Shown here: piece after piece, positions 31,453-42,400 of the stretch
Position numbering within the stretch: the first letter of the stretch is position 1
How the letters are laid out: each line of letters opens with the position of its first letter
Assembly (NCBI GenBank): GCA_964425605.1
Contig: CAYRNR010000002.1
Location: 1-64,000, forward strand
Direction of reading: 5' to 3'
Source: CAYRNR01 sp964425605
Lineage (GTDB): Bacteria; Myxococcota_A; UBA796; UBA9615; CAYRNR01
Length of the DNA: 64,000 nucleotides
Translations under genes and position numbers: made by a program
Notes under the pieces: generated by a model
Database searches by the model: none
What the model saw: only the letters and a program-made list of their open reading frames with translations
Told to the model about the DNA's origin: nothing

Positions 31453-33945
31453 TCAGAAGCGATACGCCACGGTTCCGTAGATCCGTGGGCCGATGTGGGT
31501 TCCGAACGCGTGCTCGAGGTGGCCATCGCCCTTGAAGGCCGTGAGGTTGGAGCCGGTGACCCCCAGGTCGAGGCGATCCTCGAGCAGCCGCAGCACGATG
31601 CGGGCGTCGAGGATCACGTAGGGGTCCATCTCCAGCGGGTCCAGCATGACCTGGCCCGCGTCGTCGAAGGTCCGCTCCGGCACGGTGTAGGCGCTCACCA
31701 CGTGGACGTTGACGCTGAAGTCCAGGTGGATCGGCGAGCGGTACTGAACACCGGCGTTGACCTTGTGCATGGGCGTGCGGGCGTCGCGCGCCTCGGTCCC
31801 GGCCTCCTGCGCCTGCAGATCGATGAGGTAGTTGAAGGCGTAGTTGACCGAGATGTCGAGGCCGGCCACGGGGAACACGTGCACCGAGGGCTCGACGCCG
31901 AAGCCGGCGAAGGCCTGGTCCACGTTCTCGAACTGGGACGTGCCCAGCACGAAGCGGTCGTCGAACGGCTCACCGTCCAGGCCGTGGTCGTAGGTGGAGG
32001 TCACGCCGCCGAGGTGGATCAGGTTGCTGACCCGCTGGTAGTACCCGGCCACGTCGAACATGAAGTAGTCGGATCCCTCGAAGCGATAGCCCAGCTCGAC
32101 GCTGCGGATCAGCTCCGGCTCCAGCTCGGTGTTGCCGTGGGTGATCAGCTCGGTGCCGGTGACCGGGCCCGGCACGCGCAGCGCCAGGTACGACTCCATG
32201 AACGTGGGGATGCGAAACGCCGTGCCCGCCGAGGCCCGGAAGGCCATGCGCTCGGTGGGCTTGACGATGACCGCGACGCGCGGTGACGGGGTGAACCCGA
32301 CGAGGGGGTGCTGGTCGAAGCGGAAGCCGAGCACCGCCGACATCCACTTGGCGAACGTGATGCGGTCCTCGATGAAGCCGTTGAGGTGACGCTCGGTGTG
32401 GTCCTCGGCCAGGTAGCCCCACTCGATGGTCTTGACCCGGAAGCCCGCCCCCACGGTGATGTGGTGGGGGATGCCCAGCTGCACGTCGCCGCCGTAGGAG
32501 GCCTCCACGTCCATCACGTTGGCCTTCACCCGGGTCTCGAGGCTGTCCAGGGTCCCCTCGGCGAACCAGGTGGGACCGGCGCTGGCGCTGGAGTGGTTCC
32601 AGAAGGCGCGCGCGTTGAGGCCCTTGTGACGGATGTCGACGCGCGCCCAGGGGAAGGTGCCGCTCATGTACATGTTGCGCAGCAGCCCGATGGCGTAGAA
32701 ATCGTCGTGCGCGCTGGACACGCCGCCGGACAGGCCGAACTGGGTGTCGTGGCGCGGCAGCCAGGTGAGCCCGCCGTTGAGCCGCAGCGCCCGTACCGCG
32801 AGCTCCGGATCGGTGACGTTGGGGGTCAGGTCGAGCCGGCCGGGGTCGTACTCGAGCTCGAAGCGGTTGGTCTGCTCGTAGCCCACCGAGAGGGCGTAGC
32901 CGACGGTCTTGATGCGGTCGGAGTAGCGCACGTTGCCCTGGATGGTCGGCCCCATGCCGCCGATGACGCCGAACTCCGCCGACCGCTCGCCCTTGGGCCG
33001 CGTGATGATGTTGACCACGCCCGAGAACGCGTTGGCGCCGTACATGGTCGAGCCCGGACCGCGGATGACCTCGATGCGCTCGATGTCGGCGAGGTTGACA
33101 TCCAGCAGCCGGAAGAAGGTGGTGCCCAGGAAGTCCATCCACACCGCGCGGCCGTCCACCAGCACGAGCACCTTGTTGTTCAGCCGGGCGTTGAACCCGC
33201 GGATCCCCACGTTGGTGTGTCCCGCGCCCATCTGCATCACCTCCATTCCCGGCACCTGGCGCAGCAGGTCGGGGATGTTGGTGGCGCCGGACAGGCGGAT
33301 GTCCTCGGCGGTGATGATGTGGGTCGACACCGGAGCATCCAGCGGGGCCGTGGCCTGACGCGAGGCCGACACGACCACCTCGTCGTAGACCGTCTCGAGG
33401 GACTTGGCCTCCAGCAACTCCTCGGGGCTCAGCTCGGCCTGACCGGCTGCCGGGCCGCCGCTGGCGCCGCCCTGCTCCAGCCGGTCCGCGGCGCGCTCGA
33501 GCCGCTCGGCGAGCGCCTGCAGCTCGGCCAGCTGGGGGCCCTCGATCTCGGCGGGCTCGTCGCTGGGCGCCTCCTCGGTGGCCGCGGCCAGCTGCGCCTC
33601 GACGCTCTCGATGAGCACCAGCACGTCGGCCTCGTCCGCTGGGTGGCTGTCCGCGTACCGCCGGAAGTAGTCCAGGCTCTCCCCGGCCATGCCCGCGTCC
33701 AGGTACGCGCGGCCGATGTTGAACAGCACGTTGGGGTGCGGAAGGATCTGGTACGCGGCCTCCAGCTCGGCGATACCCGCCAGGTTCTCGCCCGAGGCGA
33801 TCAACTCCATGCCGGCGCGGAAGTGGCGTTTGGCGTCGTCGCGGGGCCCCGCGGCGGCCGGCAGCGCCAGCGCGACGGCGGCGCCAAGGGCGAGGGCCAG
33901 GAGCAGCCGCGAACGCAGGGGGCTGTCCTTCGATCTCGTGGTCAC
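31453..33945 (-). CDS. TonB-dependent receptor with N-terminal TPR domain
   Basis: An 830-residue outer-membrane receptor. After a signal peptide (about 1-32), residues 36-120 form TPR-like helices (Asp-Asp-Ala-Lys-Arg-His-Phe-Arg-Ala-Gly-Met, then Phe-Asn-Ile-Gly-Arg-Ala-Tyr). A Glu/Ala-rich coiled segment follows, then a TonB-box-like Asp-Glu-Val-Val-Val-Ser-Ala at 188-194. The plug (about 200-310) has Ile-Arg-Gly-Phe-Asn and Arg-Gly-Pro-Gly-Ser-Thr-Met-Tyr-Gly-Ala-Asn-Ala. A barrel ends in Tyr-Arg-Phe. GTG 33945 has GAGGAGGA upstream. A TPR ahead of the TonB box should lie in the periplasm and could contact inner-membrane parts. The ligand is unknown. Confidence 0.88.
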   Translation of the reverse strand: MTTRSKDSPLRSRLLLALALGAAVALALPAAAGPRDDAKRHFRAGMELIASGENLAGIAELEAAYQILPHPNVLFNIGRAYLDAGMAGESLDYFRRYADSHPADEADVLVLIESVEAQLAAATEEAPSDEPAEIEGPQLAELQALAERLERAADRLEQGGASGGPAAGQAELSPEELLEAKSLETVYDEVVVSASRQATAPLDAPVSTHIITAEDIRLSGATNIPDLLRQVPGMEVMQMGAGHTNVGIRGFNARLNNKVLVLVDGRAVWMDFLGTTFFRLLDVNLADIERIEVIRGPGSTMYGANAFSGVVNIITRPKGERSAEFGVIGGMGPTIQGNVRYSDRIKTVGYALSVGYEQTNRFELEYDPGRLDLTPNVTDPELAVRALRLNGGLTWLPRHDTQFGLSGGVSSAHDDFYAIGLLRNMYMSGTFPWARVDIRHKGLNARAFWNHSSASAGPTWFAEGTLDSLETRVKANVMDVEASYGGDVQLGIPHHITVGAGFRVKTIEWGYLAEDHTERHLNGFIEDRITFAKWMSAVLGFRFDQHPLVGFTPSPRVAVIVKPTERMAFRASAGTAFRIPTFMESYLALRVPGPVTGTELITHGNTELEPELIRSVELGYRFEGSDYFMFDVAGYYQRVSNLIHLGGVTSTYDHGLDGEPFDDRFVLGTSQFENVDQAFAGFGVEPSVHVFPVAGLDISVNYAFNYLIDLQAQEAGTEARDARTPMHKVNAGVQYRSPIHLDFSVNVHVVSAYTVPERTFDDAGQVMLDPLEMDPYVILDARIVLRLLEDRLDLGVTGSNLTAFKGDGHLEHAFGTHIGPRIYGTVAYRF

Positions 33946-34000
33946 GGCCTTGTCCTCCTCGATGGTCGGCGTCGTGCAGGTCCCCCCCGCCAGCGCCGAC

Positions 34001-35689
34001 TCAGTAGGGATCGTCCTTGTATCCGTCCACCTGGACCTCCTCTGTGGGGGGCTCCTCAGGGGCGGGCGTGGGGGGCTCGTCGTAGGGTGTCGGTTCGTCG
34101 GCGTCGGCCGGTTCTGCCCGGTCCGACGTATCGGCTGCCGTTGCGGGCTCGGGCGGCCGGGGCGTGGGGGGCTCGTCGTGCGCCGGGGCCGGCTCGGTGG
34201 GCTCCTCGGCCGTGGCCGGTTCGTCCTCGATCTCCACGGGCAGCTCGGGGGCTGCGGTCGCCTCCTCGACCACCAGCGGCGGCTCGGTGGCGGGTTCCTC
34301 CGTGGCATCCGCCGGGGTCTTGCCGTCCCCCTCGGCGCCAGGCAGGAACTGCAACCCGATCCACGCCCCCACGAGGGCGACGCCGCCGAACAGCGCGAGC
34401 CCCACCAGCAGCAGCGCCACGCGTCCTCCGCGCTTGCGCTGCGTGGGCGCGGCCTCGGGCTCCCGCCATGGTGGCGTGGGCGAGGGGGTGTCCTCGCGGG
34501 CGCTGCGCGGCGGAGGCGGCCTCTGGGGCGGCTCGTCCACGACCACGCCCAGGTTGTCCTCGGTGATCTCGTCGTCGAACTCGGAGAGCTCGTCGGTCAA
34601 CTCTCCCGGATCGAGCACCTGGGTCTCGTCGGTGATCGCGTCGGGCTCGGACACCCCATGCTCCGCGGGGCCCAGGGACAGCTCGTCGCTGTCGCCACCC
34701 AGAGGCTCGACCTCGTCCAGGCCGATCTCCTCGGCGAAGTCCGCCAGATCGTGGGGCGTGATCTCGGGCTCGTGGGAGGTCTCGGGGAGCTCCACCTCAC
34801 CCAGCGCGCGCATCACCTCGGTCATGTCGTCGAACCGGTCCGCGGGCTCCTTGGCCACGCAGCGGTGTACCAGCGCGCTGAACTGGGCCGGCACATCGGG
34901 GGCCACCTCGTACAGGGTCGGCGGGATCTGGGTGACGTGCGCCAGCGCCAGCTCCCCCGTGTCCCCATCGAAGGGCGGGCGCCCCGCCAGCATGGCGTAC
35001 AGCAGCATTCCGAACGAGTAGATGTCCGAGCGTCGATCCACCTCCACGTCCCTGCGGAACTGCTCCGGAGCGGCGAACCGCGGCGATCCCAGGAAGCGGA
35101 CCCCCTCGTCGTCGTCCTCCTCCATGGGCATCTCGCCGGCCAGCCCGAAGTCCAGCACCGTGGCGAAGAACGGATCGTTGTTGCGGTCCGACAGCATCAC
35201 GTTGGCGGGCTTGAGGTCGCGGTGGACGATCCCCTGCTCGTGGGCCTCGCGCAGCGCGCGGCACACCTGCACGCCGATGTGGACGACCTCCCCCACGTCC
35301 ATGGGGCCGTCGGTCTCCAGCGTGTCCTGGACGGACCGGCCCTCCAGGTAGTCCATGGCGATGAACAGCGTGCCCTTGTCGGTGCGGCCGAAGTCGTACA
35401 CCGTCACCGAGTGGGGGCTCTTCAGCGCGGCCGCGGCCGCGGCCTCGGCCAGGAACATCTCGTCGAACAGCTCCCGGTCCACCCCGCTGTCCGCAGGGGG
35501 CCGCAGCACCTTCAGCGCCACGGCCCGGTTCAGCATCTTCTGGCTGGCCAGGTACACCGCGCCCATGCCGCCGGCGCCGAGGATCCGCTTGACCTCGTAC
35601 TTGCCCGCGACGGTCACGCCCAGCAGGGAGTCCGGCTGCAGCGCCCCGGTTTCGTCGTCGCTCGACCCCGCCAACGGTCCGCCCCTCAC
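34001..35689 (-). CDS. transmembrane Ser/Thr protein kinase
   Basis: A 562-residue PknB-type kinase. The domain (about 30-300) has the Gly loop Gly-Ala-Gly-Gly-Met-Gly (38-43), Lys60, His-Arg-Asp-Leu-Lys-Pro-Ala-Asn (156-163, catalytic Asp158), Asp-Phe-Gly at 180-182 and Ala-Pro-Glu. All the residues checked are in place, so it is probably active. An acidic linker, one membrane helix (about 423-447) and a Pro/Glu-rich periplasmic tail without PASTA repeats follow. GTG 35689 overlaps the PPTase stop (GTGA). Translation coupling to a PKS operon suggests that phosphorylation controls lipid or polyketide synthesis; that is inference. Confidence 0.92.
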   Translation of the reverse strand: MRGGPLAGSSDDETGALQPDSLLGVTVAGKYEVKRILGAGGMGAVYLASQKMLNRAVALKVLRPPADSGVDRELFDEMFLAEAAAAAALKSPHSVTVYDFGRTDKGTLFIAMDYLEGRSVQDTLETDGPMDVGEVVHIGVQVCRALREAHEQGIVHRDLKPANVMLSDRNNDPFFATVLDFGLAGEMPMEEDDDEGVRFLGSPRFAAPEQFRRDVEVDRRSDIYSFGMLLYAMLAGRPPFDGDTGELALAHVTQIPPTLYEVAPDVPAQFSALVHRCVAKEPADRFDDMTEVMRALGEVELPETSHEPEITPHDLADFAEEIGLDEVEPLGGDSDELSLGPAEHGVSEPDAITDETQVLDPGELTDELSEFDDEITEDNLGVVVDEPPQRPPPPRSAREDTPSPTPPWREPEAAPTQRKRGGRVALLLVGLALFGGVALVGAWIGLQFLPGAEGDGKTPADATEEPATEPPLVVEEATAAPELPVEIEDEPATAEEPTEPAPAHDEPPTPRPPEPATAADTSDRAEPADADEPTPYDEPPTPAPEEPPTEEVQVDGYKDDPY

Positions 35690-36402
35690 ACGCTTGGGTT
35701 CACCCACCTCGGCAGGATTCTGTCGTACACCCGTGCGCGGGTCAAAGGGGCGAAACTGGAATTCCCTGCGGCGACGCAGAGGACATACCCTCCCGACTCC
35801 CTCCAACACCCCGGCATCGACCCGGTGGACGTGCGCATCCGCAGCGGTGACCAGTCCCGTCCATCTCCGAGTACCTCGCATTCCACCGTCCGCGTGTCCA
35901 CCGTCAATCCCGTCCGCGCGACCTTCAGCGCGGCCTCCTTGGCGCTCCACGTCGCGGTCACCAGGCGATCCCGTTGGGGGCCCCTGGCGCCCCGAACCCG
36001 CGCTGCCTCGGCGGTGGTGAAGAAATCGGTCACGAACGCGTCGGATCGCGGCTCGATCCACTCCAGATCCACACCGATGGGCGCTTCACCGCCGGCGACG
36101 GCGCACGCGGCCCGGCCGCGGCAATGGCTGATGGACAGGGACAGGGGGGGGCCGTCGTGGTGGACCCGGGGGGCGCCGTCGTCGCCGGCCTCGATGGAGA
36201 CGAAGCGAGGGATACCGGATCGCAGGTGGGCCGTGACGAGGCCCTTGGCGGTCCAGCGGCCGAGCAGCCAGTCGCGGCGACGTTTGACCACGGTCAGGCC
36301 GGACAGGTGTTCGAGCTCCGCGGGACCAAGCCAGCGATCGAGCTCGCCGCAGGCGGCGACGAACCGCGGCGCCGAGGCCGAGGCCGTGGCCCAGCGGATC
36401 AC
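35686..36402 (-). CDS. Sfp-type 4'-phosphopantetheinyl transferase
   Basis: A 238-residue PPTase. It moves phosphopantetheine from CoA to a carrier-protein serine. The family motifs are present: Ser-Leu-Ser-Ile-Ser-His (88-93), the Mg-binding Gly-Val-Asp-Leu-Glu-Trp-Ile-Glu (110-117) and Trp-Ser-Ala-Lys-Glu-Ala-Ala-Leu-Lys (152-160). GTG 36402 begins one base after the PKS stop, so its natural client should be that PKS. Both PKS carrier domains have Thr instead of Ser at the attachment point, which makes the pairing puzzling. It could instead serve the ACP of the APE-like locus (Ser44 there). Confidence 0.9.
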   Translation of the reverse strand: MIRWATASASAPRFVAACGELDRWLGPAELEHLSGLTVVKRRRDWLLGRWTAKGLVTAHLRSGIPRFVSIEAGDDGAPRVHHDGPPLSLSISHCRGRAACAVAGGEAPIGVDLEWIEPRSDAFVTDFFTTAEAARVRGARGPQRDRLVTATWSAKEAALKVARTGLTVDTRTVECEVLGDGRDWSPLRMRTSTGSMPGCWRESGGYVLCVAAGNSSFAPLTRARVYDRILPRWVNPSV

Positions 36403-36403
36403 C

Positions 36404-39400
36404 TCACAGCCCCCGCGGGGCCGCGGGGCGGGGCGCCTCGCGGGGGACCGGCGGAACGGGCCATCCCGCGAGCTGCTCGGCGACGGTGACCGTGCGATAG
36501 CCGTGGACCGAGACGACGACGGCGCCGTCGGGATCGACCACCTGGACGTCGAAGGCGTCGTCGCGGGCGTCGACCACGGCGGTGAGGCCGCGCTCGTCGA
36601 GGCCCACGGGCCGGTGGATGCGGACGTCCTCCACGGACTCGGGCAGCGCGAGGACCTTGCGGTGGGCGATCGCCCACAGGCCCGCGGCCTGGAAGCACAG
36701 CTCCACCAGCCGCGGCGCCGTGAGCCACCTCCCGGGTCCCGCCGCGGTGTCGGGCGGCAGGTCGCCCGCCAGCTCTCCCCAGGCGCGGTGGTCGTCCACG
36801 GTCACCCGCTCCAGCACGCGGTAGGCGGGGCCGTGGAAGTAGGTGTCGTAGATGTCCTCCGAGCCCACCACGGGCACCCCCTCCGGCGGCAGCTCCACGT
36901 CGATTCGCGGAGCGGCCGCGGGTCTTTGGGTGAGGACGACCTCGGCGGTGAAGTGCTGCGTGGTCCTCGCCGGGTGATCGGGATCGGGCCTCACCTGGGT
37001 GCACAGCGCGACGCGAGCGCGCAGGTCGCCCCCCTCCGTCGGGAGGATGCGAGCGTGCAGGTACAGTGTCCGTGGCCGGTCGCGGTGGAACTTCAGCGGC
37101 GAGGCGAAGCGAACGCCCCTCACCGAGTCCACCCGGTGGTCGGGTGCGAGGGCCACGGCCATCTGGGCGAAGGCCTCGATCCCCATCACGCCGGGGAGGT
37201 AGGCGAGCCCGGGCTCGACCTGATGGTCGAACAGGAAGGGCTCGGTGGTCGGGTCGAGGGTGGTCTCGGCCACCAGGTCCCCGAACAGGGGGGCGCACCG
37301 CAGCGCACCGATCAGGGGAAGCTCCTCGAGCCGTCGGGCCACGGCGTCCTGATCGATCCCGCCGGCAGCGTCGCGCTCCTCCACGAGCATCCCCAGGCCG
37401 TCTCCGACCACGATCTCTCCCCTGAAGCCGCCCGCGACGAGTTCACGGCGCACCGTGGGCACCCCCGTCGCGGGCGAGAGCATGTCGATGCCCGCCGCCT
37501 CCATGAGGGCGGGAATGGAGCCGCGCGTGGCCATGCCCACGCCGGCCCAGGCGGTCCAGTCGATGGTGACGGCGCGGGTGTCGGGCCGGACGCGACGCAG
37601 GGCGTTGCCGACCTTGCACAGCAGGTCGTTGGCCGCGCTGTAGTCGGCCTGGCCGCGGTTGCCGAAGCGGCCGGCTACGGAACTGAAGCAGACCAGGGCG
37701 CCCACGGGCACGTCCCGCGTCCCGTTCAGCAGCGCGAACAGTCCATCGGCCTTGACGTCGAAGACGAGGTCGAACTCCTCGGGCTCCTTGTCCGCCAGCG
37801 GCCGGCTGATCTCCAGGCCGGCGGCGTGGATCACGACGTCGATGCGATCGTGGGCCGAACCGATGCGCTCCATGACGCCGGCCATGGCCGCGTCGTCGAG
37901 CAGATCCACGCCCAGGTAGATCGCCCGGCCGCCCACCGCCTCCACGGCCTCGATGGCCCGCAGGGCGGCGTCCCGCCGCTCCACGTCCAGCATGTGCGCC
38001 TCGATCTCCCGGGGCACGGGCCGCTCGCCCGCCTCGCGGGCGGCGCGGATCAGCTCCTCCTTGAGGGCGTCGCGGCCGCCGCGCAGCAGGTTGACGTGGA
38101 AGTCGTCGCGCCTCGGCTCGGCCGTCCGGTCGAGCAGGTAGAAGGTCCCACCACTGGCGCCGGCCAGGTCGGCCACGATGGCGCTGGTGATCCCACCGGC
38201 CGCGCCGGTGACCACGAACACCGAGTCCTCGGTCAGCTCGAGGCCGGGAGCGCCGTCGGCGGCGTCGCGTTCCTCGAAGCTCACCGAGAACCGCTCACCA
38301 CCGCAGTACCCCACCTCGACGATCCCGGGGTCCCGCCGAGCCTCGGCCAGCAGGTGCTCGGCCACCTCGCCGGCGGAGGCCGCGCCGCCCAGGTCCACCG
38401 CCTTGACCACGGCGGAGAACTCCCGGGCATACGACTTGGCCAGCCCGGTCACCGCGCCGCCCATGGGCGCGCCCGCGCCCGCCTCGCCGTACCCGTGCAG
38501 GCCGCCCATGCGGGTGCCCGTGACCAGGAACGGCGACGAGCCGTGGGCGGCGCGCAACAGCCCGTACAGCGCCTTGACCCGCAGGTGGAGCAGATCGCGC
38601 CACGTGGCGTGATCGAGCTGATCGATGCCGGGCTCGGCGTCCAGGCAGCGCAGCCAGAAGATGCCCTGCACGGGGCCCTCGGAGAGCCACGCTCCCATCC
38701 GTTCGGTCACCGCATCGCGGTCCAGCTCCGGCTCCACCACCAGCACCTCGGCGCCCAGCTCGGCCAGGGCGGCCACGAGGGGCTCCCCCGCGCCTCCTTC
38801 GTCCGGGGCGACGACGATCCGATCTCCGGCGGAGAACTCGAGGCCTGTGGGCCGGCACAGCTCGAGGGGCGGGCGGAGGATCGGCACCACCGCACGCCGC
38901 GGCACCCGATCGGCGTCCTCCAGGGACCAGGCCGTGGCCGCCGCCGTCCCCTGCCCCGCGCCGTTTCCGCCCGCGGGCGCCGCAGGGACCTCCTGCCCGG
39001 CCACGGCGACGCCGCTGTCGCGGACGAAGCCCACCACGTCTCCCAGGGTCGGGTAGTCGCGCAGGTTCAGCTCCTCGGGCCGGGGGATGCCGAACCGCTC
39101 CCGGATGGCCGCGAACGTCTCGGCCTGCTTGACCGTGTCCACCCCGAGATCCGCCTCCAGGTCCAGCTCCAGATCCAGCATGTCCACCGGGTAGCCGGTG
39201 CGCTCGGACACCAGCTGCAGGACCTGCTCCGCCACCGGATCGGCCGCGGACGGCGCTCCGGGGTCGTTCTGGCGGACGAACCCGACCACGTCCCCCAGCG
39301 TGGGGTAGTCGCGCAGCCTCAGCTGCTCGGGCCGGGGGATGCCGAACCGCTCGCAGATGGCCGCGAACGTCTCGGCCTGCTTGACCGTGTCCACCCCGAG

Positions 39401-42400
39401 ATCCGCCTCCAGGTCCAGCTCCAGATCCAGCATGTCCGCCGGGTAGCCGGTCTTGTCCGACACCAGCTCGACCACCGCCTCGGCCACCGCATCCAGCGCC
39501 GGCGCGTCCGACGCAAGCGCCGGCATCGGCGCCGTTTCCACGGCAGGGGGTTCCTGGGGCGGCTGAGGCGCCGCCTGGACCGGATCGGGGGCGACGGCTC
39601 GTTCGGGCTCGTCGGCGGCCTCCACCGGCCACCGAGGCGGCGTGAGCGCGGGTGCGGTCTGCAGCCGCACCGACGGCGCGGTCGACGCACCCCGCCGCCA
39701 GCTCCCCGGAGCAGGTCGGCGCGCGGGGGCCCCGTCGTCCGCCACGCGCAGGACCCGCCTGTGCACCTCGGTGGCCGCGCGGTCGCAGCCGCTGGCGTCG
39801 GCGAGCCAGCGTTCGTACCGCGCCGCGTCGTCCAGGCGATCCAGGCGGCCGGGGATGCGGCGGAACAGTGTCATGGCCACCTGGGAGCCGAAGCCGGCGG
39901 CCAGGTGCAGCGCGAACTGGACCGGGTAGGGGCCGCCGCGGCTGAGGTTCAGGGGACCCAGGTCGGGGTCGGGCTCGCGCAGGTTGGGCACCGGCGGCAC
40001 GACGCCGTGCTCGAGCATCTTCACCGCCGCGGCGGTCTCGATGCCCACGCCCATCGGGTGGCCGGTGTAGCCCTTGGTGTTGGCGATGACGATGCGGTCG
40101 GCCGCGTCGCCGAAGGTGTGCCGCAGCGCCGCGACCTCCGCGGACGCGCTGCCGCCGCGGGCCGGGGTGTAGGTCTCGTGGGAGACGAACACCGTGGCGC
40201 CGGCCATGGCGTTGCGGTGCAGGCCGTGACGCTGCTCGGCCGAGGTGACCAACTGGTCCATGACCTGGGACAGGTGCTGCGCGTCGAGCTGGGTCGCGTG
40301 GTGGGCGCTGTTGGCGGTCTCGCTGGCCACCAGCTCCACGATACCCCTCATGCCGCGCTCGGCCACCGCGTCGTCCCGCTCCACCACCAGGGCGCACGCG
40401 CCCATCCCGAGGATCAACCCGTGGCGCCGCCGGTCGAATGGCAGGGCCGCGTCCTCGACCCGGTCGTCGGTGGCCGCCGCGCCCGCGGCCTGGAATCCGG
40501 CGCCGATCCACTCCAGCAGCCGGTCCGAGGTGACGTTGTCGCCGGCGATGACCACGACCCTGCGGCAACGGCCGGCGTGGATCCAGTCCTCGGCCAGCCC
40601 CACCGCGTGATCCGTGGAGGCGCAGGCGATGTTGACGCAGGTGTTGGGGCCGCGGGCGCCGATGTACTCCGCGAACTGGCTGTGGCCCATGGCCAGCACC
40701 CGGAACAGGAAGCGACGGTCGAAGGCGTAGGGCTCGCGGCCCAGCTCTTCGCGCAGGGCGCCGGCGCGCCGGCCCAGCTCCGCCAGGGTGCCGGGATCGG
40801 TGGTCACCGCGCGGAGCTCGTCCAGGGCCTGCAGCTGGTCGCGCCGGCTGCTCCAGGTGAAGTAGCGCTGCAGCTCGTCGGCGAAGCGGTCCAGCCCGGG
40901 GAAGGTGCTGGCGAAGATCACGCCGGTCTCGTCCCTGAGGGACTCGGGCAGGACCCAGCGGTCCGGCAGCTGCCGGCCGTTGCTGGCGGTGCGGTACTGC
41001 CGCACCAGCGGGATCCCCGCCTCGCGCAGGGCGTCCAGGCCGGCGGCCATGGCCAGCTGGGTGGAGGTGTCCAGCGCCTCCACCAGCTCCGCGGGCACCC
41101 CGTACTCCTCGGTCAAGTCGAACGAGCCGGGGCGGCCGGCGAGCTTGATCACGTCGGCCGGGTCGGTGAGGACCTCGAAGGAGCCGCCGCCCGCGTCGTC
41201 CTTGACCAGCCGGGTCACCCGCTTGTCGAGGATGGCCCGCCGGAACCGCGAGGGCATCAGGTCGATGAGCTGCTCGCCACGCAGGAGGCGCAGGGCGTTG
41301 TCGGGATCCATGACCGGCTTCTCGGCGCCGGGCAGGCCCAGGCCCGTGCCGGTGATCACGACCTCGTGGGGCTGGTTGGTCTGCATGATCTCCTCCTCGG
41401 GGGTCGCGGCCGGCTGCGAGGCCTGCGCGTGGCCCCCGGCGTACAGCCCGCACAGGGCGTGGTTGAAGGACTCCAGCTCGCCGATGCGCGGGTGGTTGGT
41501 GAACAGGCCGGTGACGTCGTCGCCGAGCACGTCGTCCACGAAGCCGCTCAGGGCCCGCTTCGGCCCCACCTCGACGAAGGTCCGCACGCCGAGGCCGTAC
41601 AGGGTCTGCAGGCCCTTCACCCACTGCACCGGGGACGCGATCTGGCGCTGCAGCAGGTCGCGGATCGAGTCGGGCTCGGAGGGGTAGAGGTCGCCGGTGA
41701 CGTTCGCGACCAGGGGGATGCTCGGCGAGCCCACGTCCATCCGGTCCAGCACCTGGCGCAGGGGGCCACCGGCGGGGGCGACGATGCGGGTGTGGAATGC
41801 GTGGCTTACGGGGATGCGCTGGGCGCGGAAGTCCCGGTCGCGGAATTGATCGATGGCCTGCTCCACCGCCGCGGAGGCGCCGCCGATCACACACTGGCGG
41901 CGGCTGTTGATGTTGGCGGCCACCACGTAGCCGTCCACCTTCGCCAGGATCGCCTCCACCTGGTCCAGCGGCGCGAAGACCGCGGCCATCCAGCCGTTGT
42001 CCTGGACGCTGACGCGGGTCATCTCCCGGCCGCGGGCCGCCGTGGCCTCCAGGGCTTGCTCGAAGGGCAGCACGCCCGCCACGACCAGCGCCGCGTACTC
42101 ACCCAGGGAGTGGCCCATGACCAGGTCCGGGGCGAACCCGCGCTGGGCCAGCAGCCGGCTCAGGGCCACGTCCATGGTCAGCACCGCGGGCTGGGTGATG
42201 GCGGTGTCCATCAACGCGGCCTCGGCCTCGTCGCTGGCCTCGTCCACGAAGATGGCCGAGGTCAGGGGCCGGCCGAGGATGGGGGCCATCACCCGGTCCG
42301 CCTCCTCGAAGGTCTGCTGGACCACGGCCTCGCTGCGCGCGAGCTCGCGGCCCATGTTCAGGTACTGGCTACCCTGACCCGGGAACAGGAAGGCCACCTT

